In this document: positions 1 through 5,082 of the stretch, one piece after another
How the letters are laid out: each line of letters opens with the position of its first letter
How positions within the stretch are numbered: position 1 is the first letter of the stretch
Translations under genes and position numbers: made by a program
The notes under the pieces: model-generated
The model's database searches: none
The model's input: the letters and a program-made list of their open reading frames with translations, nothing else
What the model was told of the DNA's origin: nothing
NCBI GenBank assembly: GCA_050260415.1
Contig: JBLNCE010000172.1
Location: 1 to 5,082 of the forward strand
Direction: 5' to 3'
Source: JBLNCE01 sp050260415
GTDB taxonomy: Bacteria; Bacillota; UBA4882; JAAYXC01
Length of the DNA: 5,082 bases

Positions 1-81
1 GCACATCTGGGGACCGAGGGGGAGAGGGCTTTCATCGATGCAGCGAAGCGCCGTTGCGGGGCCCGCGCTTTACGCGCATAG
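1..81 (+). CDS. Possible 3' end of an upstream gene (partial, product unknown)
   Basis: Frame 1 is open from the window edge to a TAG at 79-81 and reads AHLGTEGERAFIDAAKRR followed by eight more residues. Third codon positions are mostly G or C, as in the genes downstream, and the residue mix looks ordinary for a soluble protein tail. However, 26 codons is too short to identify a family, and the other two forward frames are also open here, so this may be non-coding. If real, its stop lies inside the spacer of the uvrC promoter, so the upstream gene would end only about 40 bases before uvrC starts. Confidence 0.28.
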   Translation, partial: AHLGTEGERAFIDAAKRRCGARALRA

Positions 82-97
82 GCTCCTGGGGTACAAT
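69..97 (+). promoter_or_regulatory. Sigma-70-type promoter of uvrC
   Basis: A -35 element TTTACG (69-74, four of six consensus matches) and a -10 element TACAAT (92-97, five of six) are separated by exactly 17 bases. The expected transcription start is around 104, giving a leader of about 20 bases that is mostly ribosome-binding site. The -35 box overlaps the possible end of the upstream reading frame and sits in a CGCG-CTTTA-CGCG dyad (64-76) that may be chance in GC-rich sequence. No SOS (LexA-type) box was recognised near it. Confidence 0.6.
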
Positions 98-111
98 GGT
101 GCTGTAATAGA

Positions 112-119
112 GAGGTGAT
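112..119 (+). promoter_or_regulatory. Ribosome-binding site that decides the uvrC start
   Basis: GAGGTGAT at 112-119 is a near-perfect Shine-Dalgarno match (complement of the 16S rRNA tail AUCACCUC). It lies four bases before the GTG at 124. The in-frame GTG at 115-117 is part of this Shine-Dalgarno itself, so it is unlikely to be the initiator. Confidence 0.7.
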
Positions 120-123
120 ACCC

Positions 124-1959
124 GTGGTTACCGAGGCGGATCTGCGTCTCCTGCCGGCGAAACCCGGCGTTTATATCATGCGCGGCACGCGGGGCGAGGT
201 GCTCTACGTCGGCAAAGCCCGTTCCCTGCGCAATCGGGTGCGGTCGTACTTCCAGAACGCACGGCCTTTGGACCCTCGGATTCAACTCATGGTCGGCCAG
301 GTGGATCGGTTCGAGTGCATCACCACGAGTTCCGAGGTCGAGGCGCTGGCGCTGGAGTCCAATCTGATCAAGGAACACCATCCGAAATACAACGTCAAGC
401 TCCGCGACGACAAGCAGTACCCATTCATCCGGGTCACTTGGCGGGAAGAGTTCCCCCAGTTGCTGGTGGTAAGGCGGGTGCAGAACGACGGCGATCGGTA
501 TTTCGGACCATATACCGACGCCGGCGCCCTCCGCGATACGCTGCGCTTATTGCGGCGGCTCTTTCCCATCCGCAGTTGCAAGCATCAGATCGGCGTCGAA
601 AAAGTGGAACGGCCCTGCTTGAACCAGCACATCCATCGCTGTCTCGGTCCCTGCGTCGGGGCGGTGACCGCCAAGGCGTACCGGGAGATGATCGAGCAGG
701 TCTGTCTCTTTCTGGCCGGACGGCAGGCCGAATTGATCGACGATCTGGAGGCGCGGATGGAGCAGGCGTCCCGGCAGTTGCAATACGAACAGGCGGCCGT
801 GCTCCGTGATCGGCTGGCCGATCTGCGTAAAGTGATCGAACGCCAAAAAGTGGTCTCCACGGCCGGGGAAGACCTCGATGTCCTGGGGGTGGCGCTGGGG
901 AATGAAGACGCGCTGGTGCAGGCCTTCCTTGTCCGTGACGGCAAGCTGGTCGGCCGTAAGCACTTCTTCCTGACCGGCGGGGCGGAAACGGGGCAAGAGG
1001 GAATACTGCACGCGTTTATTTTGCAGCATTATGCGGAAGCGCTGCAAGTGCCGCCCCGCATCCTCCTGCCGGCCGCGGTGGAGGACCAGGAAGCCCTCTC
1101 GGCTTGGCTCTCGGAGAAACACCATCGCAAGGTCAGATTGGCCGTGCCGCAGCGCGGTGAGAAGAGCCAGCTCGTGCAGATGGCGATGGAAAACGCGGAG
1201 ATGCTATTGGAACAGGAACGGGTGCGCCGCGCGTATGCCAGCGACCGCGCGGCCGCGGCCTTGACGCAGTTGGCCGAGGCACTGGCGCTTGCGAATCCGC
1301 CGCGGCGGATCGAGGCGTTCGATATCAGCAATACCCAAGGCCAGGAGGCCGTGGCGTCCATGGCGGTCTTCATCGAGGGCAAACCGGCGCCCGAAGAATA
1401 CCGGCGTTTTCGGATTCGAACCGTCCAAGGGGCAAACGACTACGCTATGCTTCAAGAAGCCACCGGCCGCCGCTTTCGCCGGGGGATGGCCGAGAAAGAC
1501 GCCGGCAAACGCGGCGGCTTCGCCGATCTGCCTGATCTGCTGCTGGTCGACGGCGGTAAAGGCCAGCTCAACGCGGTGCTTGCTGAATTGGAGCCAACCG
1601 GGGTCATGCCGGCCACGATCGGCCTTGCCAAGGAGAACGAGGAGATCTATCTGCCCGGCCAAAGCGCGCCGCTGGTGCTGCCGCGGGATTCGGAGGCCCT
1701 CCGTCTGGTCCAGCGCATCCGGGACGAGGCGCACCGTTTTGCCGTGACGTACCACCGCAGGATCCGCGAGAAAGGCGCCACCGCTTCGTTGCTTGACCAG
1801 ATCAGCGGCATCGGTCCCAAACGCAAGCGGGCGCTCATCAAGCAGTTCGGTTCCGTAAAGCGGATCTTCGAGGCGTCGATCGATGATCTCCTTGCCGTTG
1901 AAGGCATGACCAGGCAGTCGGCCGAGGCTGTCTATTACGGCTTGCGTGCGGGTAGATGA
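124..1959 (+). CDS. uvrC: UvrABC system protein C (excinuclease ABC subunit C)
   Basis: UvrC makes the two incisions flanking a DNA lesion after UvrA/UvrB recognition in cytoplasmic nucleotide excision repair. Counting from GTG 124 (611 aa, normal length): an N-terminal GIY-YIG nuclease (about 11-90) for the 3' cut, with Y17, Y28, R38, E78 and N90 in expected places; four cysteines C152, C165, C173, C177 spaced as in the E. coli iron-sulfur site; a UVR helix pair (about 204-242) that contacts UvrB; an RNase H-like nuclease (about 392-545) for the 5' cut, with D400 in FDISN, D476 in LVDGG and H537; and tandem helix-hairpin-helix DNA-binding motifs (about 556-607). All key residues are present, so the protein should be active. 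An in-frame GTG at 115 would add three residues but lies within the Shine-Dalgarno. It has its own promoter; no clear terminator follows. Confidence 0.97.
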   Translation: MVTEADLRLLPAKPGVYIMRGTRGEVLYVGKARSLRNRVRSYFQNARPLDPRIQLMVGQVDRFECITTSSEVEALALESNLIKEHHPKYNVKLRDDKQYPFIRVTWREEFPQLLVVRRVQNDGDRYFGPYTDAGALRDTLRLLRRLFPIRSCKHQIGVEKVERPCLNQHIHRCLGPCVGAVTAKAYREMIEQVCLFLAGRQAELIDDLEARMEQASRQLQYEQAAVLRDRLADLRKVIERQKVVSTAGEDLDVLGVALGNEDALVQAFLVRDGKLVGRKHFFLTGGAETGQEGILHAFILQHYAEALQVPPRILLPAAVEDQEALSAWLSEKHHRKVRLAVPQRGEKSQLVQMAMENAEMLLEQERVRRAYASDRAAAALTQLAEALALANPPRRIEAFDISNTQGQEAVASMAVFIEGKPAPEEYRRFRIRTVQGANDYAMLQEATGRRFRRGMAEKDAGKRGGFADLPDLLLVDGGKGQLNAVLAELEPTGVMPATIGLAKENEEIYLPGQSAPLVLPRDSEALRLVQRIRDEAHRFAVTYHRRIREKGATASLLDQISGIGPKRKRALIKQFGSVKRIFEASIDDLLAVEGMTRQSAEAVYYGLRAGR

Positions 1960-1995
1960 TTGTTTATATATACCTTAAAAATATTAAACCCAACC
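1960..1995 (+). promoter_or_regulatory. AT-rich island upstream of the operon promoter (UP-element-like)
   Basis: Immediately after the uvrC stop the sequence changes to almost pure A/T (TTTATATATA, then TTAAAAATATTAA at 1975-1987, an imperfect palindrome). It ends just before the -35 box at 1996. Position and composition fit an alpha-CTD-binding UP element, or an operator for the downstream regulator. There is no stable GC hairpin with a T-run here, so nothing marks termination of uvrC transcription. Confidence 0.4.
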
Positions 1996-2024
1996 TTGAC
2001 TTTTCTGCGACCGAAATATAAGAT
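1996..2024 (+). promoter_or_regulatory. Sigma-70-type promoter of the DUF2089 operon
   Basis: TTGACT (1996-2001, five of six matches) and TAAGAT (2019-2024, four of six) are 17 bases apart. An overlapping TATAAG at 2017-2022 is a better -10 by sequence but has a 15-base spacer. Initiation near 2031 would leave a leader of about 17 bases consisting largely of the Shine-Dalgarno of the TTG-initiated gene. It lies downstream of an AT-rich tract in otherwise GC-rich DNA, which supports a genuine promoter. Confidence 0.6.
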
Positions 2025-2032
2025 CCTGATGG

Positions 2033-2038
2033 AAGGAG
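2033..2038 (+). promoter_or_regulatory. Ribosome-binding site for the TTG start of the DUF2089 gene
   Basis: AAGGAG at 2033-2038 is followed by a nine-base spacer and TTG at 2048. No in-frame ATG or GTG at a better distance is present; the next in-frame ATG is codon 13, which lies too far from this site. The strong Shine-Dalgarno therefore supports the weak TTG initiator. Confidence 0.6.
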
Positions 2039-2047
2039 CTGGGCTGC

Positions 2048-2464
2048 TTGACTGAATCGCCAAACGCCGACGGGCGGCCTGAGATGCCGAGTCTCTGCCC
2101 GGCTTGCGGGCAGGATCTCTTGGTGACCGAACTGAGCTGCGCGGAATGCCGCACAACGGTCAAAGGCCAGTTCTCGGCAGGCCCTCTAGGCCGGCTGCCC
2201 AAGGAACAACAGCAGTTTCTGCTGGTCTTCGTGCGCAGCCGCGGCAGTATCCGCGAGGTAGAGCGCGAGCTCGGTCTCTCATATCCCACTGTCCGCGGCA
2301 GGCTCGATCGGCTCATCGCCGCACTGGACGCGGCGGGCGGGGAGGATCTTCCCGCTCCGTCCGCGCGCCGCCAGGAGATCCTGGGCCTGCTCGACCGGGG
2401 AGAGATTACCGCCAGTGAAGCTGTGGAGCGTCTCAAGCATGCGGGCAGGAGAATGCCGGGCTAA
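2048..2464 (+). CDS. DUF2089 family zinc-ribbon/HTH transcriptional regulator with C-terminal SHOCT-like module
   Basis: A small (138 aa) cytoplasmic protein matching the DUF2089 family, which is generally regarded as DNA-binding. Domains in order: a zinc ribbon with two CxxC knuckles (C17/C20 and C31/C34); an HTH-like region (about 49-93) containing the typical EVERELGLSYPTVRGRLDRL stretch; a Pro/Ala-rich linker; and a short helical module (about 105-130, RQEILGLLDRGEITASEA) like SHOCT-type segments. The same module occurs in the next two gene products. It starts with TTG behind a strong Shine-Dalgarno and its own promoter, so it is probably first in the operon and may regulate it. Its TAA lies in the loop of a perfect GC hairpin. 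Family assignment is from motif recall and is firm; the target promoter and signal are unknown. Confidence 0.85.
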   Translation: MTESPNADGRPEMPSLCPACGQDLLVTELSCAECRTTVKGQFSAGPLGRLPKEQQQFLLVFVRSRGSIREVERELGLSYPTVRGRLDRLIAALDAAGGEDLPAPSARRQEILGLLDRGEITASEAVERLKHAGRRMPG

Positions 2465-2470
2465 CCCGGC
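2455..2470 (+). other. GC hairpin with the DUF2089 stop codon in its loop
   Basis: GCCGGG (2455-2460) and CCCGGC (2465-2470) form a perfect six-base-pair stem around the four-base loop CTAA, which contains the TAA stop (2462-2464). No T-run follows, so it is not a standard intrinsic terminator. A ribosome terminating here would melt the stem. Confidence 0.5.
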
Positions 2471-2479
2471 GAGGCGTTG

Positions 2480-2498
2480 CTGGCCGGTTTCCGGCTAG
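2480..2498 (+). other. Second intercistronic hairpin
   Basis: CTGGCCGG (2480-2487) pairs with CCGGCTAG (2491-2498) across a TTT loop, giving eight pairs with a single G-T wobble. It begins nine bases after the first hairpin and ends twelve bases before the GGGAGG ribosome-binding site of the next gene. No T-run follows. It may act as an mRNA-stability or processing element, or as a partial attenuator between the regulator and the downstream genes. Confidence 0.5.
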
Positions 2499-2525
2499 AA
2501 CAGATCGGTTGGGAGGCTGGACAAG

Positions 2526-3149
2526 ATGGGACGCAGGATCGGCTTTGGCATGCTCCTGGTCTTTCTGGGCGTCGGTCTTTTGTTCCTACAAATCAGCGGT
2601 TTTACCTGGGACTGGACCCAGCTCTGGCCGCTCGTCTTCGTGTTCCTGGGCATGCTCGACATGATTGAAAACGGTTGGCGCGGCCTGCGCGGCGGCGGCG
2701 GCTTCCTTCTGCTGGTGGGGGGGTTTCTTCTCCTTTTTACCATGGGGCTGTTGCCATGGCCTCTACGCCAGGCTTGGCCGGTAGGGCTTATCCTGCTTGG
2801 ATTGCTGAGCCTGCTCGGCGAAAGACCCAGTATGCCCATGGCGGTCGTCCTGATCGGTGGCGGGGGCTTTCTCCTGGCGATAACCACCGGGCGGCTGGCC
2901 GGCGGCTGGCGGCAGTTTTGGCCGGTATTCCTCATCCTGGCCGGTCTCGTCGCCCTGGTCGGCCGCGACGAGCGGCGCCCGGACGAGTCGCGAGTCCCGG
3001 CGGCGGCGCCGCTCCGGAGCACCGTACCGCCCGGACAGCAAGATAGGCTCAAGATCCTAGCCCGGGTTCGGGCCGGTGAGCTCACGGTCGAGGAAGGGGC
3101 GGCCATCCTCGAGGAACTCAAGGAGGCCGAAAACAGGGAGAAAACCTGA
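2526..3149 (+). CDS. Six-TM LiaI/LiaF-like membrane protein with cytosolic SHOCT-like tail
   Basis: A 207-aa predicted inner-membrane protein with about six hydrophobic segments (roughly 5-21, 33-47, 57-75, 83-98, 105-121, 131-146). These form three successive TM hairpins, the second helix of each opening with a Trp-Pro step (W34-P35, W84-P85, W132-P133) followed by a similar Leu/Gly-rich run, so the region looks like an internal triplication. This resembles the TM region of LiaI/LiaF-type proteins (DUF5668-like) of Gram-positive envelope-stress systems, but the extracytoplasmic C-terminal domain of LiaF is missing. A charged, Pro-rich linker (about 147-170) leads to a helical module (about 171-198) shared with both neighbouring proteins. 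ATG 2526 follows GGGAGG (2511-2516) by nine bases. An even TM number would put both ends in the cytosol. Function is unknown; an envelope-stress role is inferred. Confidence 0.82.
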   Translation: MGRRIGFGMLLVFLGVGLLFLQISGFTWDWTQLWPLVFVFLGMLDMIENGWRGLRGGGGFLLLVGGFLLLFTMGLLPWPLRQAWPVGLILLGLLSLLGERPSMPMAVVLIGGGGFLLAITTGRLAGGWRQFWPVFLILAGLVALVGRDERRPDESRVPAAAPLRSTVPPGQQDRLKILARVRAGELTVEEGAAILEELKEAENREKT

Positions 3150-3211
3150 ACGGCGTCCATCGGATCGGCCCCGGCGGGTCCGTCAAGCCACGCGCGAGGG
3201 AAGGGTGGAAC

Positions 3212-4219
3212 ATGCAACAGGAACGCCAGATGATTCTACGTATGCTGGCCGAGGGCAAAATCACGCCGGAAGAGGCGGCCGCGCTCCTGGACAGTCTAGA
3301 GGCCAAGCCCGAGGCTGCCGCCAGGGGCGGCACCGCCGCCGGCGCGGGCGAGGGTCTGGTCGAAGGATTGGTGGGCATGGCCGGCCGGGTCGCCTCGTGG
3401 GGCGCGGAGTTCGGTGCCAAGGTGGCCGAGGAGATCCGGGAGGGGCGCGTGCCCGTGCTGAAATGGATCGGCGATTGTTTTGACGGCCGCGAGTCGGTGA
3501 CGGAACGCGCGGGAAGGTTTGAGCGGGATACTGTGGAGATCGACTGCGCGTGCGAGGCCGGTTCTTTCATCCTGCGCGGCGGCGATGGGCCTGAATACCG
3601 CCTGGCCGTCAAACAGCGTTTCGGTCAGGCCGAGGGTCCGGCCATTATGGCGGCCGGCGACCGGTTGACCCTGCGCGGCAACGGGATCGTCCACGGCGAA
3701 ATCACCCTGCCCGACAATCTGCGCTACCGTCTGAGGCTGAGGTCGCACGCCGGCCGGCTGGAGGTGGACCGTCTGACGGTGGAGCAGGGCTCCATCATCA
3801 CTGAAGCCGGCAGCGTGCGCCTGGCCCAGCTGTCGGCGGAGGACTTGACCGTCAAGTCTTCCGCCGGGTCGGTGGAAGGGATCGGGTTGGCGGCGAGAAA
3901 CCTCAACGTGGCAACGCACTGCGGACGCATCCACCTCGAGCTGGCGCCCACGGCGGATGGCCGTTGCTTGGCCGAGACGGACGTCGGCGCGGTCAGCATC
4001 GTCGTCCCCATGCGGGAGGAGGTTGGCTACCGGCTGCGCGCGCGGGCAAACCTGGGCCAGATCACGTGCGGGCCGGAATTTACCATCAGCGACGACGACC
4101 GCTCGATCGGGCAACGCCGCTTGGTCGCGGAGACTCCGGCGCTGGCCTCCCGGGAGCATAGGATCGAGCTTGAGGTCCGCGCGGAGTGCGGCTCGATCAG
4201 AGTGAGCGGAAGACGATGA
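3212..4219 (+). CDS. DUF4097 (YvlB-like) protein with N-terminal SHOCT-like module and beta-solenoid-like body
   Basis: A 335-aa protein with no signal peptide or TM segment, so probably cytoplasmic or membrane-associated from inside. Residues 2-29 form the helical module (RQMILRMLAEGKITPEEA) typical of YvlB-like N-termini and shared with the two preceding gene products. Residues about 47-78 are Gly/Ala/Val-rich and could form an amphipathic helix. From about 105 to the end the sequence is beta-rich, with recurring roughly 20-residue turns ending in AG, CG or LG steps (A180-G181, A199-G200, A218-G219, C237-G238, G259-A260, L281-G282), as in DUF4097 'putative adhesin' right-handed repeats. Despite that label, no export signal is visible. 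ATG 3212 follows AAGGG (3201-3205). It lies 62 bases after the TM gene and overlaps the HAD gene by four bases. The biochemical role is unknown; I infer a scaffold or sensor partner of the TM protein. Confidence 0.8.
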   Translation: MQQERQMILRMLAEGKITPEEAAALLDSLEAKPEAAARGGTAAGAGEGLVEGLVGMAGRVASWGAEFGAKVAEEIREGRVPVLKWIGDCFDGRESVTERAGRFERDTVEIDCACEAGSFILRGGDGPEYRLAVKQRFGQAEGPAIMAAGDRLTLRGNGIVHGEITLPDNLRYRLRLRSHAGRLEVDRLTVEQGSIITEAGSVRLAQLSAEDLTVKSSAGSVEGIGLAARNLNVATHCGRIHLELAPTADGRCLAETDVGAVSIVVPMREEVGYRLRARANLGQITCGPEFTISDDDRSIGQRRLVAETPALASREHRIELEVRAECGSIRVSGRR

Positions 4220-5031
4220 GGCCGCACATGCCAATCAGACTCATCCTCCTCGATCTCGACGATACCCTGCTCGGCAAGGACCTCCAGATCTCCGCCGCCA
4301 ACCGGGAGGCTCTGGCCCGGGCCGGGCAACGCGGCGTCCAGGTCACGCTGGCTACGGGCAGGATGTTTCGGTCCATGCGTCCCTATGCGGAGATTCTCGG
4401 GCTTGAGCTGCCCTTGATCGCATACAACGGCGCCCTGGCGCGTCCGCTCGCCGGGACGGACTTGTGGCACGAACCCCTGGCGCATGCGACCGCGCAAGCC
4501 TTGTTGGCGCGTCTGGCGGACCACGACGTCACGGTCAACCTGTATCTGGACGACCGGTTGTATGTAAAGGAACTCGACCGTCGCGCCCAAGCTTACGCGG
4601 CCAACGCGGGCGTGCCTGCGGAGCCGATTGGCGACCTGGCCGCGTTTCTAGGCGATCGCGCCCCCACAAAGATGCTGGCGATGGGCGCCCCGGATCTGCT
4701 GGCGGGCTTGCGTGCAAGTCTTGGCGCCGAGTTTGCCGGCCGGGCGGAGATAGTCACGTCCAAACCCCATTACCTCGAGATCATGGCCCCCAATATCTCA
4801 AAGGCCATGGCCCTGGAACGGCTCGCGGCAAAGCTCGGGCTGGAACTCAGCGAGACCATGGCCATCGGTGACGGCCCCAACGACCTCGGGATGCTCTTAC
4901 AGGCGGGCGTGGGCGTAGCGGTCGGCAACGCTCCGCCCGAGGTCAGAGCCCGGGTGCCGCGCGTCGTCGCCCCGAGCGACCGGGACGGCGTGGCCGAGGC
5001 GGTCTATAAGTACATACTTTCAGAAGAGTGA
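4216..5031 (+). CDS. Cof-type HAD-superfamily (subclass IIB) phosphatase
   Basis: A soluble hydrolase of 271 aa, normal for the Cof/IIB group, which mostly dephosphorylates small metabolites such as sugar phosphates or cofactor phosphates through an aspartyl-phosphate intermediate. HAD motif I is DLDDTLL (nucleophile D13, acid/base D15), motif II is ATGR (T47), motif III is K196, and motif IV is GDGPNDLGML (Mg2+ ligands D219, D223). A C2B cap occupies about 84-190 and differs most between family members, so the substrate cannot be read. ATG 4216 overlaps the preceding stop as ATGA, implying translational coupling. ATG 4228 (starting MPIRLI, with GAGG six bases upstream) is an equally plausible start; GTG 4186 is less likely because it would add a non-family extension. 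It is the last gene of the operon; its link to the three preceding proteins is unclear. Confidence 0.9.
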   Translation: MRPHMPIRLILLDLDDTLLGKDLQISAANREALARAGQRGVQVTLATGRMFRSMRPYAEILGLELPLIAYNGALARPLAGTDLWHEPLAHATAQALLARLADHDVTVNLYLDDRLYVKELDRRAQAYAANAGVPAEPIGDLAAFLGDRAPTKMLAMGAPDLLAGLRASLGAEFAGRAEIVTSKPHYLEIMAPNISKAMALERLAAKLGLELSETMAIGDGPNDLGMLLQAGVGVAVGNAPPEVRARVPRVVAPSDRDGVAEAVYKYILSEE

Positions 5032-5078
5032 AGGGGTGAACGGGTAAAGTAGCTTTACTGGTCTTCGCCCCTCGCCCC
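5028..5078 (+). terminator. Imperfect hairpin built from short direct repeats; candidate terminator or intergenic repeat
   Basis: Starting at the HAD stop codon there are three 8-base units, GTGAAGGG, GTGAACGG and GTAAAGTA (5028-5051). On the other side are two TCGCCCC units (5065-5071, 5072-5078). GGGGTGAA (5033-5040) pairs with TTCGCCCC (5064-5071) with one wobble, and GTAAAG (5044-5049) pairs with CTTTAC (5053-5058) around a TAG loop; a small internal loop separates the two stems. No T-run follows before the window ends, so intrinsic termination is not demonstrated. The structure could instead be one copy of a dispersed intergenic palindromic repeat. Confidence 0.42.
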
Positions 5079-5082
5079 ATAA

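Noticed and set aside
56..76. GC dyads upstream of uvrC (GCGGG/CCCGC at 56-66 and CGCG/CGCG at 64-76) as a terminator or operator
   Set aside because: Stems are only four to five pairs with a one-base centre or a five-base loop and no proper T-run follows; such dyads are expected by chance in sequence this GC-rich.
547..1125. Long open frames on the - strand opposite uvrC, and similar ones opposite the DUF4097 gene (3296-4234)
   Set aside because: They lie antisense to genes with clear family motifs, their translations are Arg/Pro/Ala-rich without recognisable domains, and high GC makes such antisense frames common.
3161..3182. Possible hairpin CGGATC/GGTCCG in the gap between the TM gene and the DUF4097 gene
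   Set aside because: Only six pairs with a wobble around a ten-base GC loop that has no good inner stem; much weaker than the hairpins at 2455-2498.
2495..3217. 240-aa open frame on the - strand opposite the TM protein gene
   Set aside because: Low-complexity Ser/Pro/Arg-rich translation typical of the antisense of hydrophobic Leu/Gly codons; the + strand frame has consistent TM repeats and a proper ribosome-binding site.
2048..4219. A complete Lia or Psp stress system
   Set aside because: No histidine kinase, response regulator, PspA or PspC domain is encoded here, and the LiaF external domain is absent; only the TM region and YvlB-like features are reminiscent of those systems.

Overview
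The window is GC-rich, densely packed bacterial DNA with every supported gene on the + strand. The gene content (a DUF2089 zinc-ribbon regulator, a LiaI/LiaF-type membrane protein, a YvlB-like DUF4097 protein, strong Shine-Dalgarno sequences, TTG and GTG starts) suggests a high-GC member of the Bacillota (Firmicutes), perhaps a deep or thermophilic clostridial or Limnochordia-type lineage. That placement is inferred from family content and style; no marker fixes it.

Layout. Positions 1-81 may hold the last codons of an upstream gene. A good sigma-70-type promoter (69-97) overlaps its end and drives uvrC (124-1959), a complete nucleotide-excision-repair endonuclease subunit with all expected catalytic and cysteine residues. 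A short AT-rich gap (1960-2047) contains a second sigma-70-type promoter (1996-2024) and opens what looks like a four-gene operon: a DUF2089 zinc-ribbon/HTH regulator (2048-2464), a six-TM protein built from three repeated TM hairpins (2526-3149), a DUF4097 protein with a beta-solenoid-like body (3212-4219), and a Cof-type HAD phosphatase (4216-5031) coupled to it by an ATGA overlap. The window closes with an imperfect hairpin made of short direct repeats (5028-5078), possibly the operon's 3' end or an intergenic repeat.

How the genes may work together. The most interesting signal is that three consecutive, otherwise unrelated proteins share one roughly 25-residue helical module with the pattern R..IL....G(E/K)(I/L)T..E(A/G)...L. 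It is C-terminal in the regulator, C-terminal (predicted cytosolic tail) in the membrane protein, and N-terminal in the DUF4097 protein. It resembles the SHOCT-like segments known from YvlB and DUF2089 proteins. I infer that it lets a membrane protein, a soluble partner and a DNA-binding protein associate, forming an envelope-sensing circuit without a histidine kinase. The families are known individually; the circuit is a hypothesis. uvrC has its own promoter and is probably only a neighbour, although no terminator separates it from the operon. No tRNA, rRNA, CRISPR, IS element or phage gene is visible.
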